Position numbers and translations under genes: made by a program
Source: Neobacillus drentensis NBRC 102427
GTDB lineage: Bacteria > Bacillota > Bacilli > Bacillales > Cytobacillaceae
Assembly (NCBI RefSeq): GCF_001591445.1
Contig: NZ_BCUX01000015.1
Coordinates: 21,124 to 85,123, forward strand
Length of the DNA: 64,000 nucleotides
Direction: 5' to 3'
The notes under the pieces: model-generated
What the model saw: the letters and a program-made list of their open reading frames with translations, nothing else
What the model was told of the DNA's origin: nothing
Databases searched by the model: none
In this document: piece by piece, positions 9,595-17,656 of the stretch
Layout: every line of letters begins with the position of its first letter
Position numbering within the stretch: the stretch's first letter is position 1

Positions 9595-10143
9595 ATGAAA
9601 ATCGTAACAATTGTAGGTAGTTTAAGAAAAGAATCGTATAACATGCAGCTTGCTAAAACAATGCAAGATCGTTACAAGGACAAAATGGATATTGAAATAG
9701 CCGACATCCGTTCTCTGCCTCATTTTGACCAAGACGAGGAAAACAACCCACCTCAAGCTGTCAAGGAATTTAAAGCGGCAATCGCAAGTGCCGATGGGGT
9801 GCTCATCATTACTCCAGAATTCAATTGGTCCATTCCTGGTGTTTTAAAGAACGCGTTAGATTGGAGTTCTAGAGTGGACAAGGTTTTCATTGGTAAACCT
9901 GTAATGGCTTTAGGTGCGACCCTTGGCCTGCTAGGAACCGTTCGTGCCCAAATGCAATTGCGTGAAATTCTAGCAGCACCTGGTATTCAGGCTAAGATTC
10001 TTCCACCTGGAGGAAATGAGGTACTGATTGGTTTGGCGAATCAGAAGTTTGATGAACAAACTGGGAAGTTGGTTGATGAAGGGACACTTAGTTTCTTAGA
10101 CAGTAAAGTAGATGCGTTTATTGATTTTGTAAAGTCGGTCTGA
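9595..10143 (+). CDS. NAD(P)H-dependent FMN reductase (ChrR/YieF type)
   Basis: 182 residues of the flavodoxin-like FMN_red family. The phosphate-binding loop GSLRKESYN lies near residues 8-16, and the family signature TPEFNWSIPGVLKNALDW near 77-94 contacts the flavin. These soluble enzymes reduce quinones, chromate or azo compounds, using NAD(P)H. The ribosome binding site TGGAGG precedes ATG. The neighbours are a DoxX gene and a broken dioxygenase gene, suggesting a decayed quinone or aromatic detoxification set. It could in principle supply reduced flavin to the hydroxylase at 35 kb, but FMN_red enzymes of this type are not the usual partner. Confidence 0.85.
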   Translation: MKIVTIVGSLRKESYNMQLAKTMQDRYKDKMDIEIADIRSLPHFDQDEENNPPQAVKEFKAAIASADGVLIITPEFNWSIPGVLKNALDWSSRVDKVFIGKPVMALGATLGLLGTVRAQMQLREILAAPGIQAKILPPGGNEVLIGLANQKFDEQTGKLVDEGTLSFLDSKVDAFIDFVKSV

Positions 10144-10185
10144 AAAAAAGTTGGATCAATGGACACGTATTGTCGTAAAACGAGA

Positions 10186-10217
10186 GCTTTTCTACATTAG
10201 TAGAAGAGTTCTTTTTT
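10186..10217 (+). terminator. Probable terminator of the flavin reductase gene
   Basis: Arms CTTTTCTAC / GTAGAAGAG (one G-T pair) followed by a T-run, about 45 bp after the stop codon. Confidence 0.6.
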
Positions 10218-10329
10218 AATTGTCATTTTCTAATTGTTTCGCCGCGTAAAGCTCATCTAAATGCTGTAAATGTGTTAAGCCCCATTCATGCATGGACACA
10301 AAGAGGCATAATGGAGTATTCATTCTCAT
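10216..10329 (-). pseudogene. Possible gene remnant, unidentified
   Basis: A 37-codon minus-strand frame reads naturally and ends LTHLQHLDELYAAKQLENDN. It extends about nine codons further upstream without a start and then meets a stop (TAG). There is no ribosome binding site. It looks like the C-terminal tail of a lost protein in the 310-bp gap between the flavin reductase and DoxX genes. I do not recognise the family. Confidence 0.3.
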
Positions 10330-10453
10330 ATCAATGCAGAGAAAGGTTTTGGGATTGTTCTAATGCTTATCATTCTTCTAATTTAGCTGTTGTCGTGTTT
10401 TTCGGTCGGAGAAGAATCATTACAAAAACAGTATAAAAGGAGAGGGTTGAGGT

Positions 10454-10807
10454 ATGAACATAGGATTATGGGTCGTTCAAATTATTTTAGGATTAGCCTT
10501 TATTATGGCCGGATCAATGAAGGCTTTTTATTATGAGAAAGCGAAGGCCAGCATGCCGTGGGTAAAAGATTCTGCCAAAAGCTTGGTTAAATTTATTGGT
10601 ATAGCAGAGCTGCTGGGAGGAATTGGATTGATCGTACCTTATGCAATAGGAATCGCACCAATCCTGACACCGATTGCAGCAATTGCACTAGGGGTAGTCA
10701 TGATTCTGGCAGCTGGGTTTCACTTGAAGAGGAAAGAGAATCAGGCAATCGGAATGAATATCATTTTATTAGCCTTGGCAATATTTGTAGCAATTGGACG
10801 TTGGTAG
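10454..10807 (+). CDS. DoxX-like small membrane protein
   Basis: 117 residues with four predicted membrane segments (residues ~4-22, 43-63, 68-88, 95-115). The N-terminal stretch GLWVVQIILGLAFIMAGSMK is characteristic of DoxX/DoxX_2 proteins. Relatives in Bacillus accompany ring-cleaving dioxygenases and reductases in quinone- and catechol-stress operons (for example mhqNOP), but the biochemical role of DoxX proteins is not settled. AAGGAGA precedes the ATG. An N-terminal extradiol dioxygenase fragment starts 12 bp downstream, supporting former membership of such an operon. Confidence 0.8.
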   Translation: MNIGLWVVQIILGLAFIMAGSMKAFYYEKAKASMPWVKDSAKSLVKFIGIAELLGGIGLIVPYAIGIAPILTPIAAIALGVVMILAAGFHLKRKENQAIGMNIILLALAIFVAIGRW

Positions 10808-10818
10808 GAGGAGTTTAT

Positions 10819-10977
10819 TTGGTCCCGTCTTTATTAATAGGGCATGGTTCACCATTTTTAGCAGTTCAACAAAATGAATATTCCCATTTCTTATCTGAAT
10901 TGGGCAAACGTTTTAACCCCAAAGCCTTTGTTATCTTTAGTGCTCACTGGGAAAGTGAAATCCTCTCATTAACTTAA
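10819..10977 (+). pseudogene. Truncated class III extradiol dioxygenase (LigB/4,5-DOPA dioxygenase type)
   Basis: A TTG start with AGGAGG 7 bp upstream opens a 52-residue frame containing PSLLIGHGSPFLAV and FVIFSAHWES. These are the N-terminal motifs, including the metal-ligand His region, of LigB-fold extradiol enzymes that are normally ~250-260 residues. The frame stops after ILSLT and a terminator follows immediately, so the C-terminal four-fifths has been deleted. The intact start signals suggest a recent loss. Confidence 0.8.
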
Positions 10978-10978
10978 T

Positions 10979-11024
10979 AAAAAACGCCAACCCATTGATT
11001 CATTTCAATGGGTTGGCGTTTTTT
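10979..11024 (+). terminator. Strong terminator after the truncated dioxygenase
   Basis: 20-bp arms beginning AAAAAACGCCAACCC with loop TTCATT, ending in a T-run, symmetrical enough to act in both directions (also for the CarD gene on the minus strand). Confidence 0.9.
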
Positions 11025-11060
11025 ATTAACGTGCTAGGATGGTTTTGATGGTTGTTATAG

Positions 11061-11564
11061 TTAGGCAGTTCCATTGGAAATGCTCTTAACCTTTTCCATA
11101 ATGGCTTCAGGTGAACTATTGAGTGCAATGGCCAATTCTTTGAAAAGGATATTTATAATAGGATTCAAAATTCTGCTATCTTGTTCATAAAACTTTCTTC
11201 CAGCCATTTCAATTTCAGCCTTTTTCCGAAGCAGGGTATTGGCTACTTTAGCAATATCCATACGATTACCGGATTTCACAATGTCTGAATAAACTTGACC
11301 CCGCAAATGCAATTTTTCTATCCAATTAATTCCTGCCGAATGAAACGACTCTAATATTTTTTCAGCTTCCTCTTTATTTATTAATTTCAGTATCAAGGTT
11401 TTGTCATTATCCACAGGGGTATTGATCGTCAAATCATGATTATTTTCAATGGGATGTAAAACGTAGTACGTTCTAGTAATCCCGGTATAGGTCTTATCAC
11501 AGATTTCATCTACCCGGCATATCCCATGTCCTGAATAAATAATTAAATCACCAATATTAAACAA
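11061..11564 (-). CDS. CarD-family transcriptional regulator (CdnL type)
   Basis: 167 residues from TTG at 11564, preferred because AAAGGGG is 8 bp upstream; a TTG six codons earlier overlaps that binding site. The N-terminal CarD/TRCF RNA-polymerase-interacting domain is recognisable (FNIGDLIIYSGHGICRVDEI), and the C-terminal part is helical (basic, residues ~75-160), as in CdnL proteins that bind the RNA polymerase beta subunit and stabilise open complexes at rRNA and other promoters. It is monocistronic and divergent from the next gene. Confidence 0.88.
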   Translation of the reverse strand: MFNIGDLIIYSGHGICRVDEICDKTYTGITRTYYVLHPIENNHDLTINTPVDNDKTLILKLINKEEAEKILESFHSAGINWIEKLHLRGQVYSDIVKSGNRMDIAKVANTLLRKKAEIEMAGRKFYEQDSRILNPIINILFKELAIALNSSPEAIMEKVKSISNGTA

Positions 11565-11769
11565 AGCGCAAACCCCTTTCAAACTATTTTCTAATTAGGA
11601 TGACTATGTTCATTATACTTCTTTTTTTGTTGAATCGTCAATTTGGTTGACAAATTACCCGAGAGGACCAGGTTGACGGTTCTTGTGAACTAACCACATT
11701 TAAATTGGTTTTCTTGTTCCTTCTTGGAAATACTATTCACGTTAATAAAGAGAATCAAGGAGATACAAA

Positions 11770-12471
11770 ATGAAAGATAAAATCCCTTCGTTATCGTCCA
11801 ACTCCATTTATTTGGGTATTTTGTTAGCCATAGTTGGCGGGTTTCTTGATGCTTATACGTTTATCAGCCGCGATGGAGTGTTTGCCAATGCGCAAACGGG
11901 AAATATGGTATTACTGGCTGTAAAAGCAGCAAGCAAGGATTGGAGAGGCTCTCTACTTTTTATTCCGCCTATTATCGCCTTCATTTTGGGTGTGTTGGTT
12001 TCAGAAATAGTAAAGACTCCTCATGTACGCGATCTATTACATAGCTATCGAAGATCGATCCTTATCTTAGAATGCTTGGTATTAATTACAGTAGGTCTGT
12101 TGCCAAGAAGTGTGCCAAACATCGTGGTTACCGTGTGTATAGCATTTGTATCTTCCTTGCAGATTTCGACGTTCGATAAATTGGACAAGTGGGCCTATAA
12201 CTCAACAATAACAACAGGTAATCTTCGAACGGCGACACAAGCCGCCTACTTGGCAATAAAAGAACGAAATCTGGAAGCAAAAAAACAATTCATAGAATTT
12301 TTTATGATCATTCTTTCTTTTTTATTTGGAGCGTTGACAGGGACATTTTCAACCACCTATTTGGGGAACTTCTCTATATTTATCGCATCGGGAATATTAG
12401 TAATTGCAACTATTTTGTATCATAGGGATAGAGGGTACTTGAGTGAAACCATTAAGTTGAAATTAAAATAA
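11770..12471 (+). CDS. YoaK/DUF1275 family membrane protein
   Basis: 233 residues with six or so predicted transmembrane segments. Family hallmarks are GGFLDAYTFISRDGVFANAQTGNMV near residues 19-43 and TTGNLRTATQAAY near 146-158. The function of DUF1275 proteins is unknown; they resemble small transporters. AAGGAG lies 7 bp before ATG. It has no operon partner. Confidence 0.85.
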   Translation: MKDKIPSLSSNSIYLGILLAIVGGFLDAYTFISRDGVFANAQTGNMVLLAVKAASKDWRGSLLFIPPIIAFILGVLVSEIVKTPHVRDLLHSYRRSILILECLVLITVGLLPRSVPNIVVTVCIAFVSSLQISTFDKLDKWAYNSTITTGNLRTATQAAYLAIKERNLEAKKQFIEFFMIILSFLFGALTGTFSTTYLGNFSIFIASGILVIATILYHRDRGYLSETIKLKLK

Positions 12472-12525
12472 TTAAAAAGTGGTGTATGGAGCAATAGGAA
12501 AGGGGTAAAAGAAGACACTGTAAAA

Positions 12526-12560
12526 AGAAAAAAACTAGCCTATTTTTAGGTTAGTTTTGC
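12526..12560 (-). terminator. Terminator for the DUF3231 gene (minus strand)
   Basis: Arms AAAACTAACCTA / TAGGCTAGTTTT read on the minus strand, followed by a T-rich run. Confidence 0.75.
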
Positions 12561-12575
12561 TGTGCTATAAAACAT

Positions 12576-13580
12576 TTATTTAGTTAGTTGATTTCGATCC
12601 TCAATCTGTGGTGGTTCTTCCATCCAGCCATTTTTGATCATAATCTTTCCCCCATCTTGAGCAAAAGTGAAAATATTTTTTGCATTAAAAGCCATTTTTG
12701 CGGGCAAGTCACTCCGTAAACTGAATCCACTTCCTAATGCATTACTTCCGAGCCCAAATGAAGTTAACAAATTGGTATTGTACATCATCAATTTGTCAGA
12801 AAATGGCGCGACTTTTGATGCTGTTGCTTTACCAGCATGAGTAGCGGGGGGCTCAATATAACTTTGGCGTAAGAATTCACCTAGATCTATTTCAATTTTT
12901 TTGGATAATTCCATTCCTTCGGTAAGATATTTTTGAACTTCTTTATCAGCAGCAACTTGCGCGAAGCCAATCATTAATTGCATCCCTACAAGGTTTGTTT
13001 CAATCGCATGATGGATTAGTGAAACTTCAACTGTATTCAGGGATCTTTCATCACTAAACCACTTAAACCCATCCATATAATTTTTGTCTTGAACAAAATT
13101 TACCTGTTTTGGCATGGAAACAAAAGGTGGACGTACCAGTACACCTTTTTCCAGCAGGAATTGAGTTGCTTGGCTGTTCATTAATTGGGATTCAGTAGTC
13201 ATGCCGATAAAAAGATCTTCTATATCCTTTCGGTAAGACATACCTGTGAAAAGTGCATAAAGGCTCATTTCCACTTTAGTCATCAAATATAAATACATAA
13301 TATCATACAAGAAATCAAATAATTTTGGAACGCCTTTTTTTACATCGCTTTCCGTAAAACCAATCGGAATTACTGCTCCTTCTTGTTGAAAAATACTTGT
13401 AATCATCTCAATGTTTTTGGTGGCACCATTATAATGTGACAGTAACAGTTGTTTTCCTTCATGATCGGCGTGCTCTATAAAATGTTCCAATACTCTAAGC
13501 ATCATGGTTTTTTCTTGAAAAGCTATCCACAAATTAGCTAATTCTGATGATGTAATAGGCGCTTGACTTGAAGTCTTCAT
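12576..13580 (-). CDS. DUF3231 family protein (ferritin-like, two repeats)
   Basis: 334 residues, all-helical. Two tandem DUF3231 units (~10-165 and ~175-320) share the pattern of helices beginning TSSELANLWIAFQEKTMM and ERSLNTVEVSLIHHAIETN. Homologues occur almost only in spore-forming Bacillaceae, often in several copies, and structural relatives are ferritin-like; no precise function is known. AGGGGGG sits 6 bp before the ATG. Monocistronic. Confidence 0.85.
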   Translation of the reverse strand: MKTSSQAPITSSELANLWIAFQEKTMMLRVLEHFIEHADHEGKQLLLSHYNGATKNIEMITSIFQQEGAVIPIGFTESDVKKGVPKLFDFLYDIMYLYLMTKVEMSLYALFTGMSYRKDIEDLFIGMTTESQLMNSQATQFLLEKGVLVRPPFVSMPKQVNFVQDKNYMDGFKWFSDERSLNTVEVSLIHHAIETNLVGMQLMIGFAQVAADKEVQKYLTEGMELSKKIEIDLGEFLRQSYIEPPATHAGKATASKVAPFSDKLMMYNTNLLTSFGLGSNALGSGFSLRSDLPAKMAFNAKNIFTFAQDGGKIMIKNGWMEEPPQIEDRNQLTK

Positions 13581-13726
13581 GCTAAACCCCCCTAGTTTTA
13601 TTATTATAATGTAACCATTAGGATATTATTTTATGAAATACGAATTGGTGGATAAGTAGAGGGAGTTTTCGTTGTTTTTAGAATTTTCGTAAGGGGGGAT
13701 ATAGCAAATAGAATATATAGGTAAGA

Positions 13727-13751
13727 AAAAAGACCATCTAGGATGGTCTTT
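13727..13751 (-). terminator. Terminator for the NlpC/P60 gene
   Basis: Arms AGACCATC / GATGGTCT with A/T flanks; on the minus strand it begins at the stop codon and ends in a T-run. Confidence 0.8.
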
Positions 13752-14202
13752 ACACGCGTTTAGTTCCAACGTATCTTGGATGCCAATATGAATTGTTTGT
13801 GCTTGTAATCATTACTCCTTTTGATGAAGAAGCCATAATCATTTTACCATTCCCGATATACATCGCGACATGTGTCGGTCGACTTGCTTTGGTTGGAGCA
13901 AAGAACATTAAATCACCCGGTTGTATATTATTATAGATACGATATCCGTTTCCGTAGTACATTTGAGCGGCGGTACGATTTAGCGTTCTTCCAGCTTTTG
14001 CATAGGAATGCTTAACTAGACCTGAACAATCAAAACCATTGGTTGACATTCCACCCCAACGATAAGGTACTCCTAAATTAGACTTTGCAACCGCAACTGC
14101 CTTTGTATTATAATAAGCCGCTTCCGCTTTATCACCCATGTTAGCAAACAAAGAGCCACAAGAAACGATGATGACAAATGCTGCAATGAATTTCTTTAGC
14201 AT
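13750..14202 (-). CDS. Secreted NlpC/P60 peptidoglycan hydrolase
   Basis: 150 residues. A Sec signal peptide (residues 1-28, ending near KAEAA) is followed directly by an NlpC/P60 cysteine peptidase domain: catalytic Cys in NGFDCSGLVK, catalytic His in RPTHVAMYIGNG, and the structural PYRWGGMS and QPGDLMFF motifs. Such enzymes cut the D-Glu-meso-DAP bond of peptide stems. Unlike LytE or CwlS it has no LysM or other wall-binding repeats, so it is close to a minimal catalytic domain. Monocistronic. Confidence 0.92.
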   Translation of the reverse strand: MLKKFIAAFVIIVSCGSLFANMGDKAEAAYYNTKAVAVAKSNLGVPYRWGGMSTNGFDCSGLVKHSYAKAGRTLNRTAAQMYYGNGYRIYNNIQPGDLMFFAPTKASRPTHVAMYIGNGKMIMASSSKGVMITSTNNSYWHPRYVGTKRV

Positions 14203-14365
14203 GATTGTTACCTCCTAGTGTGATTTGATAGGTTCAATATACTAGAAAGGTGTAACAGTGACATCACATCAATATTACAATTATATTACGATAGTTATTC
14301 TGAAATAATTTTATGCTTGTCTCCTTTAATTCATAAAGAGTGAGCTCAAAATTCAAATGAACAAT

Positions 14366-14400
14366 AAAAAGCCGTACAGCAATTGCTGTACGACTTTATT
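14366..14400. terminator. Palindromic hairpin between the NlpC/P60 and RHH genes
   Basis: Perfect palindrome CGTACAGC-AATT-GCTGTACG flanked by A- and T-rich tracts, placed to terminate the minus-strand band-7/RHH operon. The rest of 14203-14454 shows no gene. Confidence 0.65.
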
Positions 14401-14454
14401 AATGAGCCAAGGGACTGACCACATTTAACCTAATATTAATTCCACCTTTTTGGT

Positions 14455-14610
14455 CTATTCTTTCTTTAATCTTCCAGACTTTTTGGCTGCCTCTTTTAAG
14501 ATGACTTCGATTTGGGCATTGACGCTTCTAATTTCATCTTCAGCCCATTTTTCCAGCACTTCATATAACTTCGGGTCAATCCGAAGCGGAAATGATTTTC
14601 GTTTGCTCAT
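14455..14610 (-). CDS. Small Arc/ribbon-helix-helix-like protein
   Basis: 51 residues starting MSKRKSFPLRIDPKLYEVLE and ending AAKKSGRLKKE. The pattern of a short basic strand (SFPLRID) followed by two helices matches Arc-type ribbon-helix-helix DNA-binding proteins. It starts 13 bp after the band-7 gene stop and is presumably co-transcribed. Similar small RHH genes follow band-7 genes in other Bacillus genomes, where they have been given misleading names. Whether it autoregulates the pair is unknown. Confidence 0.75.
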   Translation of the reverse strand: MSKRKSFPLRIDPKLYEVLEKWAEDEIRSVNAQIEVILKEAAKKSGRLKKE

Positions 14611-14623
14611 TTACTACACAACC

Positions 14624-15481
14624 TTAATAGATGCTTCCTGTATTGATAATCGGCTGCGTACCTTTTTCAGAGACAATCGCAACCATTAAGTTATTGACCA
14701 TCTGCGCTTTCTTCTCCTCGTCAAGTTCAACAATTTCTTGCTCTGCGAGTTGGTCAATTGCAGCTTTTACAAGCCCTACAGCACCGTCGACAATCACCTT
14801 TCGAGCGGATAATACTGCTTGCGCTTGTTGTCTTTGCAGCATGGCAGAAGCAATTTCAGAAGAATAGGCAAGATGCATAATTCTGGCTTCGATGACATCA
14901 ACACCTGCAACATCTAGTCTTTTTTGCAAATCATACATAAGTACGTCTGCGACTTCATCGCTATTTTGACGAAGCGTTAATGGGTTATCAGGATGATCAA
15001 ATGAATCATAGGCATATCTGCTCGCAATATGACGAAGACCGGTCTCACTTTGAATTTGAATGAATTTATCATAGTTTTCAACGTCGTACAATGCTTTTGC
15101 TGCATCATTCACTTTATAAACCACAACAGCTGCAATCTCAATTGGGTTGCCTTCTAGATCATTTACTTTTAGCCTTTCGCTGTTAAAGTTTGTCACTCGT
15201 AGGGAAACACTTCGTTTGAAAGTAAAGGGGATTGTGGCCCATAATCCTTGATCCCGGATTACACCGAGATAGGTACCAAAGAACGTTAATACTTTTGCTT
15301 CGTTGGGCTGAACAATCGTTAAACTTGTTGCAACAATCAATCCTATAATAATGACGAATCCACCAGTTATTTTTTCAGGGATAGTTCCAGTAGCAATTAA
15401 AAAGATTCCAAAGCCGATGCACAATAGTGCAATGATAAGTGCGGCAAACCCATTCATTTTAAATATTGATTTTTCTCTCAT
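14624..15481 (-). CDS. SPFH/band 7 domain protein (stomatin-like)
   Basis: 285 residues. Two hydrophobic segments at the N-terminus (~10-30 and ~35-55) are followed by a band-7 domain (TIVQPNEAKVLTFFGTYLGVIRDQGLWA) and a helical tail rich in Ala/Gln/Glu (LQRQQAQAVLSARKVIVDGA). Family members oligomerise on the membrane and organise lipid microdomains or scaffold proteases. No NfeD partner is adjacent; instead an RHH-like gene follows. Confidence 0.88.
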   Translation of the reverse strand: MREKSIFKMNGFAALIIALLCIGFGIFLIATGTIPEKITGGFVIIIGLIVATSLTIVQPNEAKVLTFFGTYLGVIRDQGLWATIPFTFKRSVSLRVTNFNSERLKVNDLEGNPIEIAAVVVYKVNDAAKALYDVENYDKFIQIQSETGLRHIASRYAYDSFDHPDNPLTLRQNSDEVADVLMYDLQKRLDVAGVDVIEARIMHLAYSSEIASAMLQRQQAQAVLSARKVIVDGAVGLVKAAIDQLAEQEIVELDEEKKAQMVNNLMVAIVSEKGTQPIINTGSIY

Positions 15482-15602
15482 TACATTTCCTCCAATTTAA
15501 TTAGTGATATAAAAGTGATATCATAATTATATCATAGTTAGCTGTAAAAGAAGGGATCACATTAAAATATTTGGGTAAGAAAATCTGATCTGATGCATGA
15601 AA

Positions 15603-15631
15603 AAACGACATCCATGAAAGGATGTCGTTTC
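15603..15631 (-). terminator. Terminator of the Rrf2 regulator gene
   Basis: Perfect 11-bp arms AAACGACATCC / GGATGTCGTTT around ATGAAA, at the 3' end of the minus-strand gene and followed there by an A/T-rich run. Confidence 0.85.
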
Positions 15632-16072
15632 CTATACAGTATTCAATTTTTCTTTTTTAGAAATATCCTTTACTACATCCGCAATGGTTACATTTCCAAG
15701 CGCTTTCTCCATTGCTGTCTCAGCACTTGAAAACAGAGGACCAATCGTATCTTGAATATTTCTGCCAACAGGGCACTCAGGATTAGGATTTTCATGGATG
15801 CTAAACAATTCTTTCTCCTGAACAACATTAACGGCTTTATATACATCCAACAAGGTAATCATCGATAGATCCTTTGCTAGGTCAGCCCCTGCAATTCCAG
15901 GGCGTACATTTATTAACCCTGATTTTTTTAACATGCCCATTATTTTTCTTATGACAGCTGGATTTGTATTTACACTTCCCGCAATAAACTCGGAGGAGTT
16001 TACCCCGCCTTTATTTACCTCAAGGAGTGTTAATATATGAACCCCAACCGCAAAACGGCTGCTGATCGACAT
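15632..16072 (-). CDS. Rrf2 family transcriptional regulator (YwnA-like)
   Basis: 146 residues with the N-terminal Rrf2 winged helix (SSRFAVGVHILTLLEVN, then TNPAVIRKIMGMLKKSGLI) and a dimerisation helix. IscR/NsrR-type members carry three cysteines for an Fe-S cluster; here only one Cys is visible (NPECPVG), so it probably does not bind a cluster. It is divergent from a quinone-reductase-like gene, matching the ywnA-ywnB arrangement in Bacillus subtilis, and probably controls that gene and itself through the palindromes in the shared region. Confidence 0.88.
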   Translation of the reverse strand: MSISSRFAVGVHILTLLEVNKGGVNSSEFIAGSVNTNPAVIRKIMGMLKKSGLINVRPGIAGADLAKDLSMITLLDVYKAVNVVQEKELFSIHENPNPECPVGRNIQDTIGPLFSSAETAMEKALGNVTIADVVKDISKKEKLNTV

Positions 16073-16126
16073 CTTTCTTCACCTTCCTAATGATCTATAT
16101 ATTCTAATATCACCAGAATATTGAAA

Positions 16127-16145
16127 TGTAATCAATTTGATTACA
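16127..16145. promoter_or_regulatory. Perfect 19-bp palindrome, probable Rrf2 operator
   Basis: TGTAATCAA-T-TTGATTACA lies 55 bp upstream of the Rrf2 gene start. The half-site ATTACA recurs at 16225-16230, just behind the -10 of the divergent promoter, as expected for one regulator acting on both genes. Confidence 0.7.
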
Positions 16146-16193
16146 AGTGTATTATACCAAATTTGCGAACAAAATATATAGAGCGATTTTTAG

Positions 16194-16222
16194 TTGACAA
16201 ACGACCGACATGTTATTATGAT
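16194..16222 (+). promoter_or_regulatory. Sigma-A promoter of the quinone oxidoreductase gene
   Basis: TTGACA 16194-16199, 17-bp spacer, TATGAT 16217-16222. Half-sites GATTACA and GGTTACA immediately downstream (16224-16248) overlap the predicted start of transcription, indicating repression. Confidence 0.8.
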
Positions 16223-16246
16223 GATTACAGGTAATTAAGTCGGTTA

Positions 16247-16261
16247 CAGGGACCATCCCTG
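16247..16261 (+). promoter_or_regulatory. Short leader inverted repeat
   Basis: CAGGGA-CCA-TCCCTG, a perfect 6-bp stem in the 5' untranslated region, ending 21 bp before the quinone oxidoreductase start. It may be an additional operator or an mRNA hairpin; purpose unknown. Confidence 0.4.
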
Positions 16262-16282
16262 TGGCACAAGGAGGAAAAATAA

Positions 16283-17155
16283 ATGAAAATTTTAGTAACA
16301 GGTGCAACTGGTAAATTAGGATCAAAAGTGGTGGATAGTTTATTAAAGACTGTCCCAGCGAATCAATTGGCTGTCAGTGTCCGTAATCCCGAAAAAGCAG
16401 GGGGATTAGTATCTCGCGGGGTAGAGGTTCGCCAAGGTGATTTTGATCAGCCGCAAAACTTAGATACGACTTTCGCTGGAATTGATCGTCTATTAATTAT
16501 TTCTGCTGATGGTGACAATGAAACAAGGATCCGTCAGCATACAGATGCAGTCGCAGCAGCTGAACGGGCGGGAGTGAAATTTATTGCCTATACAAGTTTG
16601 GCAAATGCAACAGAAAGCAAAAATTTAATGGCGCCGCCCCATGTTGCGACAGAAGCAGCAATAATTAAAACAGGAATTCCATATACTTTCTTGCGTAACA
16701 ATTGGTATTTGGAAAACGAAATTGGAAGCATTCAAGGTGCGTTAGCAGGTGCTCCGTGGGTAACATCAGCAGGAACAGGTAAAGTGGGCTGGGCACTACA
16801 ACAAGATTATGCAGATGCCGCAGCAGCTGTGCTTACAGGAAACGGTCACGAAAATAAGGTATATGAACTTTCTGCTCCTCTATTAACTCAAGAAGAATTA
16901 GCAGCTGCTCTTGGCGCTGTATTGGGTAAAGAAATACCTGTACAGCAAGTATCTGACGAGACGTATGCCGAAATCATGAAAGGGTTAGGTTTACCGGATT
17001 TTGTCATTCCAATTGTAGTTGGAATTCAAGAGAGTATTCGAAATGGCTCACTTGCAGTGGAAAGTAATGACTTTGAGAAGGTTCTCGGACGTCCGGTTAC
17101 GCCAATCAGTGAGGCATTAACTCAAATTGTGAACGAAATATCTCAAACAAAGTAA
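16283..17155 (+). CDS. NmrA-like NAD(P)H:quinone oxidoreductase (QorB/YtfG-like)
   Basis: 290 residues. The Rossmann dinucleotide loop GATGKLG lies near residues 7-13; QGDFDQP and AYTSLANA are conserved in atypical SDR (NmrA/HSCARG/QorB) enzymes. The classical Tyr-x-x-x-Lys catalytic pair is not obvious, as is usual in this subgroup. It probably reduces quinones or senses the NADPH state. AAGGAGGA precedes ATG. Expression is likely controlled by the divergent Rrf2 regulator. A strong terminator follows. Confidence 0.85.
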   Translation: MKILVTGATGKLGSKVVDSLLKTVPANQLAVSVRNPEKAGGLVSRGVEVRQGDFDQPQNLDTTFAGIDRLLIISADGDNETRIRQHTDAVAAAERAGVKFIAYTSLANATESKNLMAPPHVATEAAIIKTGIPYTFLRNNWYLENEIGSIQGALAGAPWVTSAGTGKVGWALQQDYADAAAAVLTGNGHENKVYELSAPLLTQEELAAALGAVLGKEIPVQQVSDETYAEIMKGLGLPDFVIPIVVGIQESIRNGSLAVESNDFEKVLGRPVTPISEALTQIVNEISQTK

Positions 17156-17171
17156 GCTAAATTCCATGAAG

Positions 17172-17211
17172 ACCCGACCTTCCTGAGTGAATCAGAGGTC
17201 GGGTTTTTTTT
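17172..17211 (+). terminator. Terminator of the quinone oxidoreductase gene
   Basis: Arms ACCCGACCT / AGGTCGGGT followed by eight T. Confidence 0.92.
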
Positions 17212-17317
17212 GAACCGAAAGGAATAATTCAAACCAACCCAAAATAATTATATAAAAAACAAGAGTAAGTTCGTCCATTAAGTATCCCTGTAGAGCTTCT
17301 AGGAGGGAGCCAATTCT

Positions 17318-17503
17318 TTGAATCGAAATCGGAATAAAAATGTACAGCTAACCATTTTTTTGCTGTTTTGCTTACTGATCATTCTTATTATTCATGCCCT
17401 TCTTAATATTCGAATATATTTTGTATATAGTACGGGTCTGGGTCCTATTTTTTTAATAGGATTGATTATTTTCTTAATGGTTTTACTCTTTTTCAAAGGG
17501 TAA
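17318..17503 (+). CDS. Small hydrophobic membrane protein, unknown
   Basis: 61 residues from TTG with AGGAGGGAG upstream. A basic N-terminus (MNRNRNKN) is followed by two membrane segments (residues ~11-28 and ~41-59). I do not recognise the family. The strong ribosome binding site and the topology support a real gene. Confidence 0.6.
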   Translation: MNRNRNKNVQLTIFLLFCLLIILIIHALLNIRIYFVYSTGLGPIFLIGLIIFLMVLLFFKG

Positions 17504-17656
17504 AACCATTAACTAAAAGTAGGTTGATTAAACATCTATCAAATGGTAAAATATAACTCCAATCTTAAGTATAGCATCTACTAAAAAGGGTAGATGTTTC
17601 TTTTTGTGCTGTTCCACCCTTATAAAACCCATATGGAGAGGTGACGGATTAAGACT

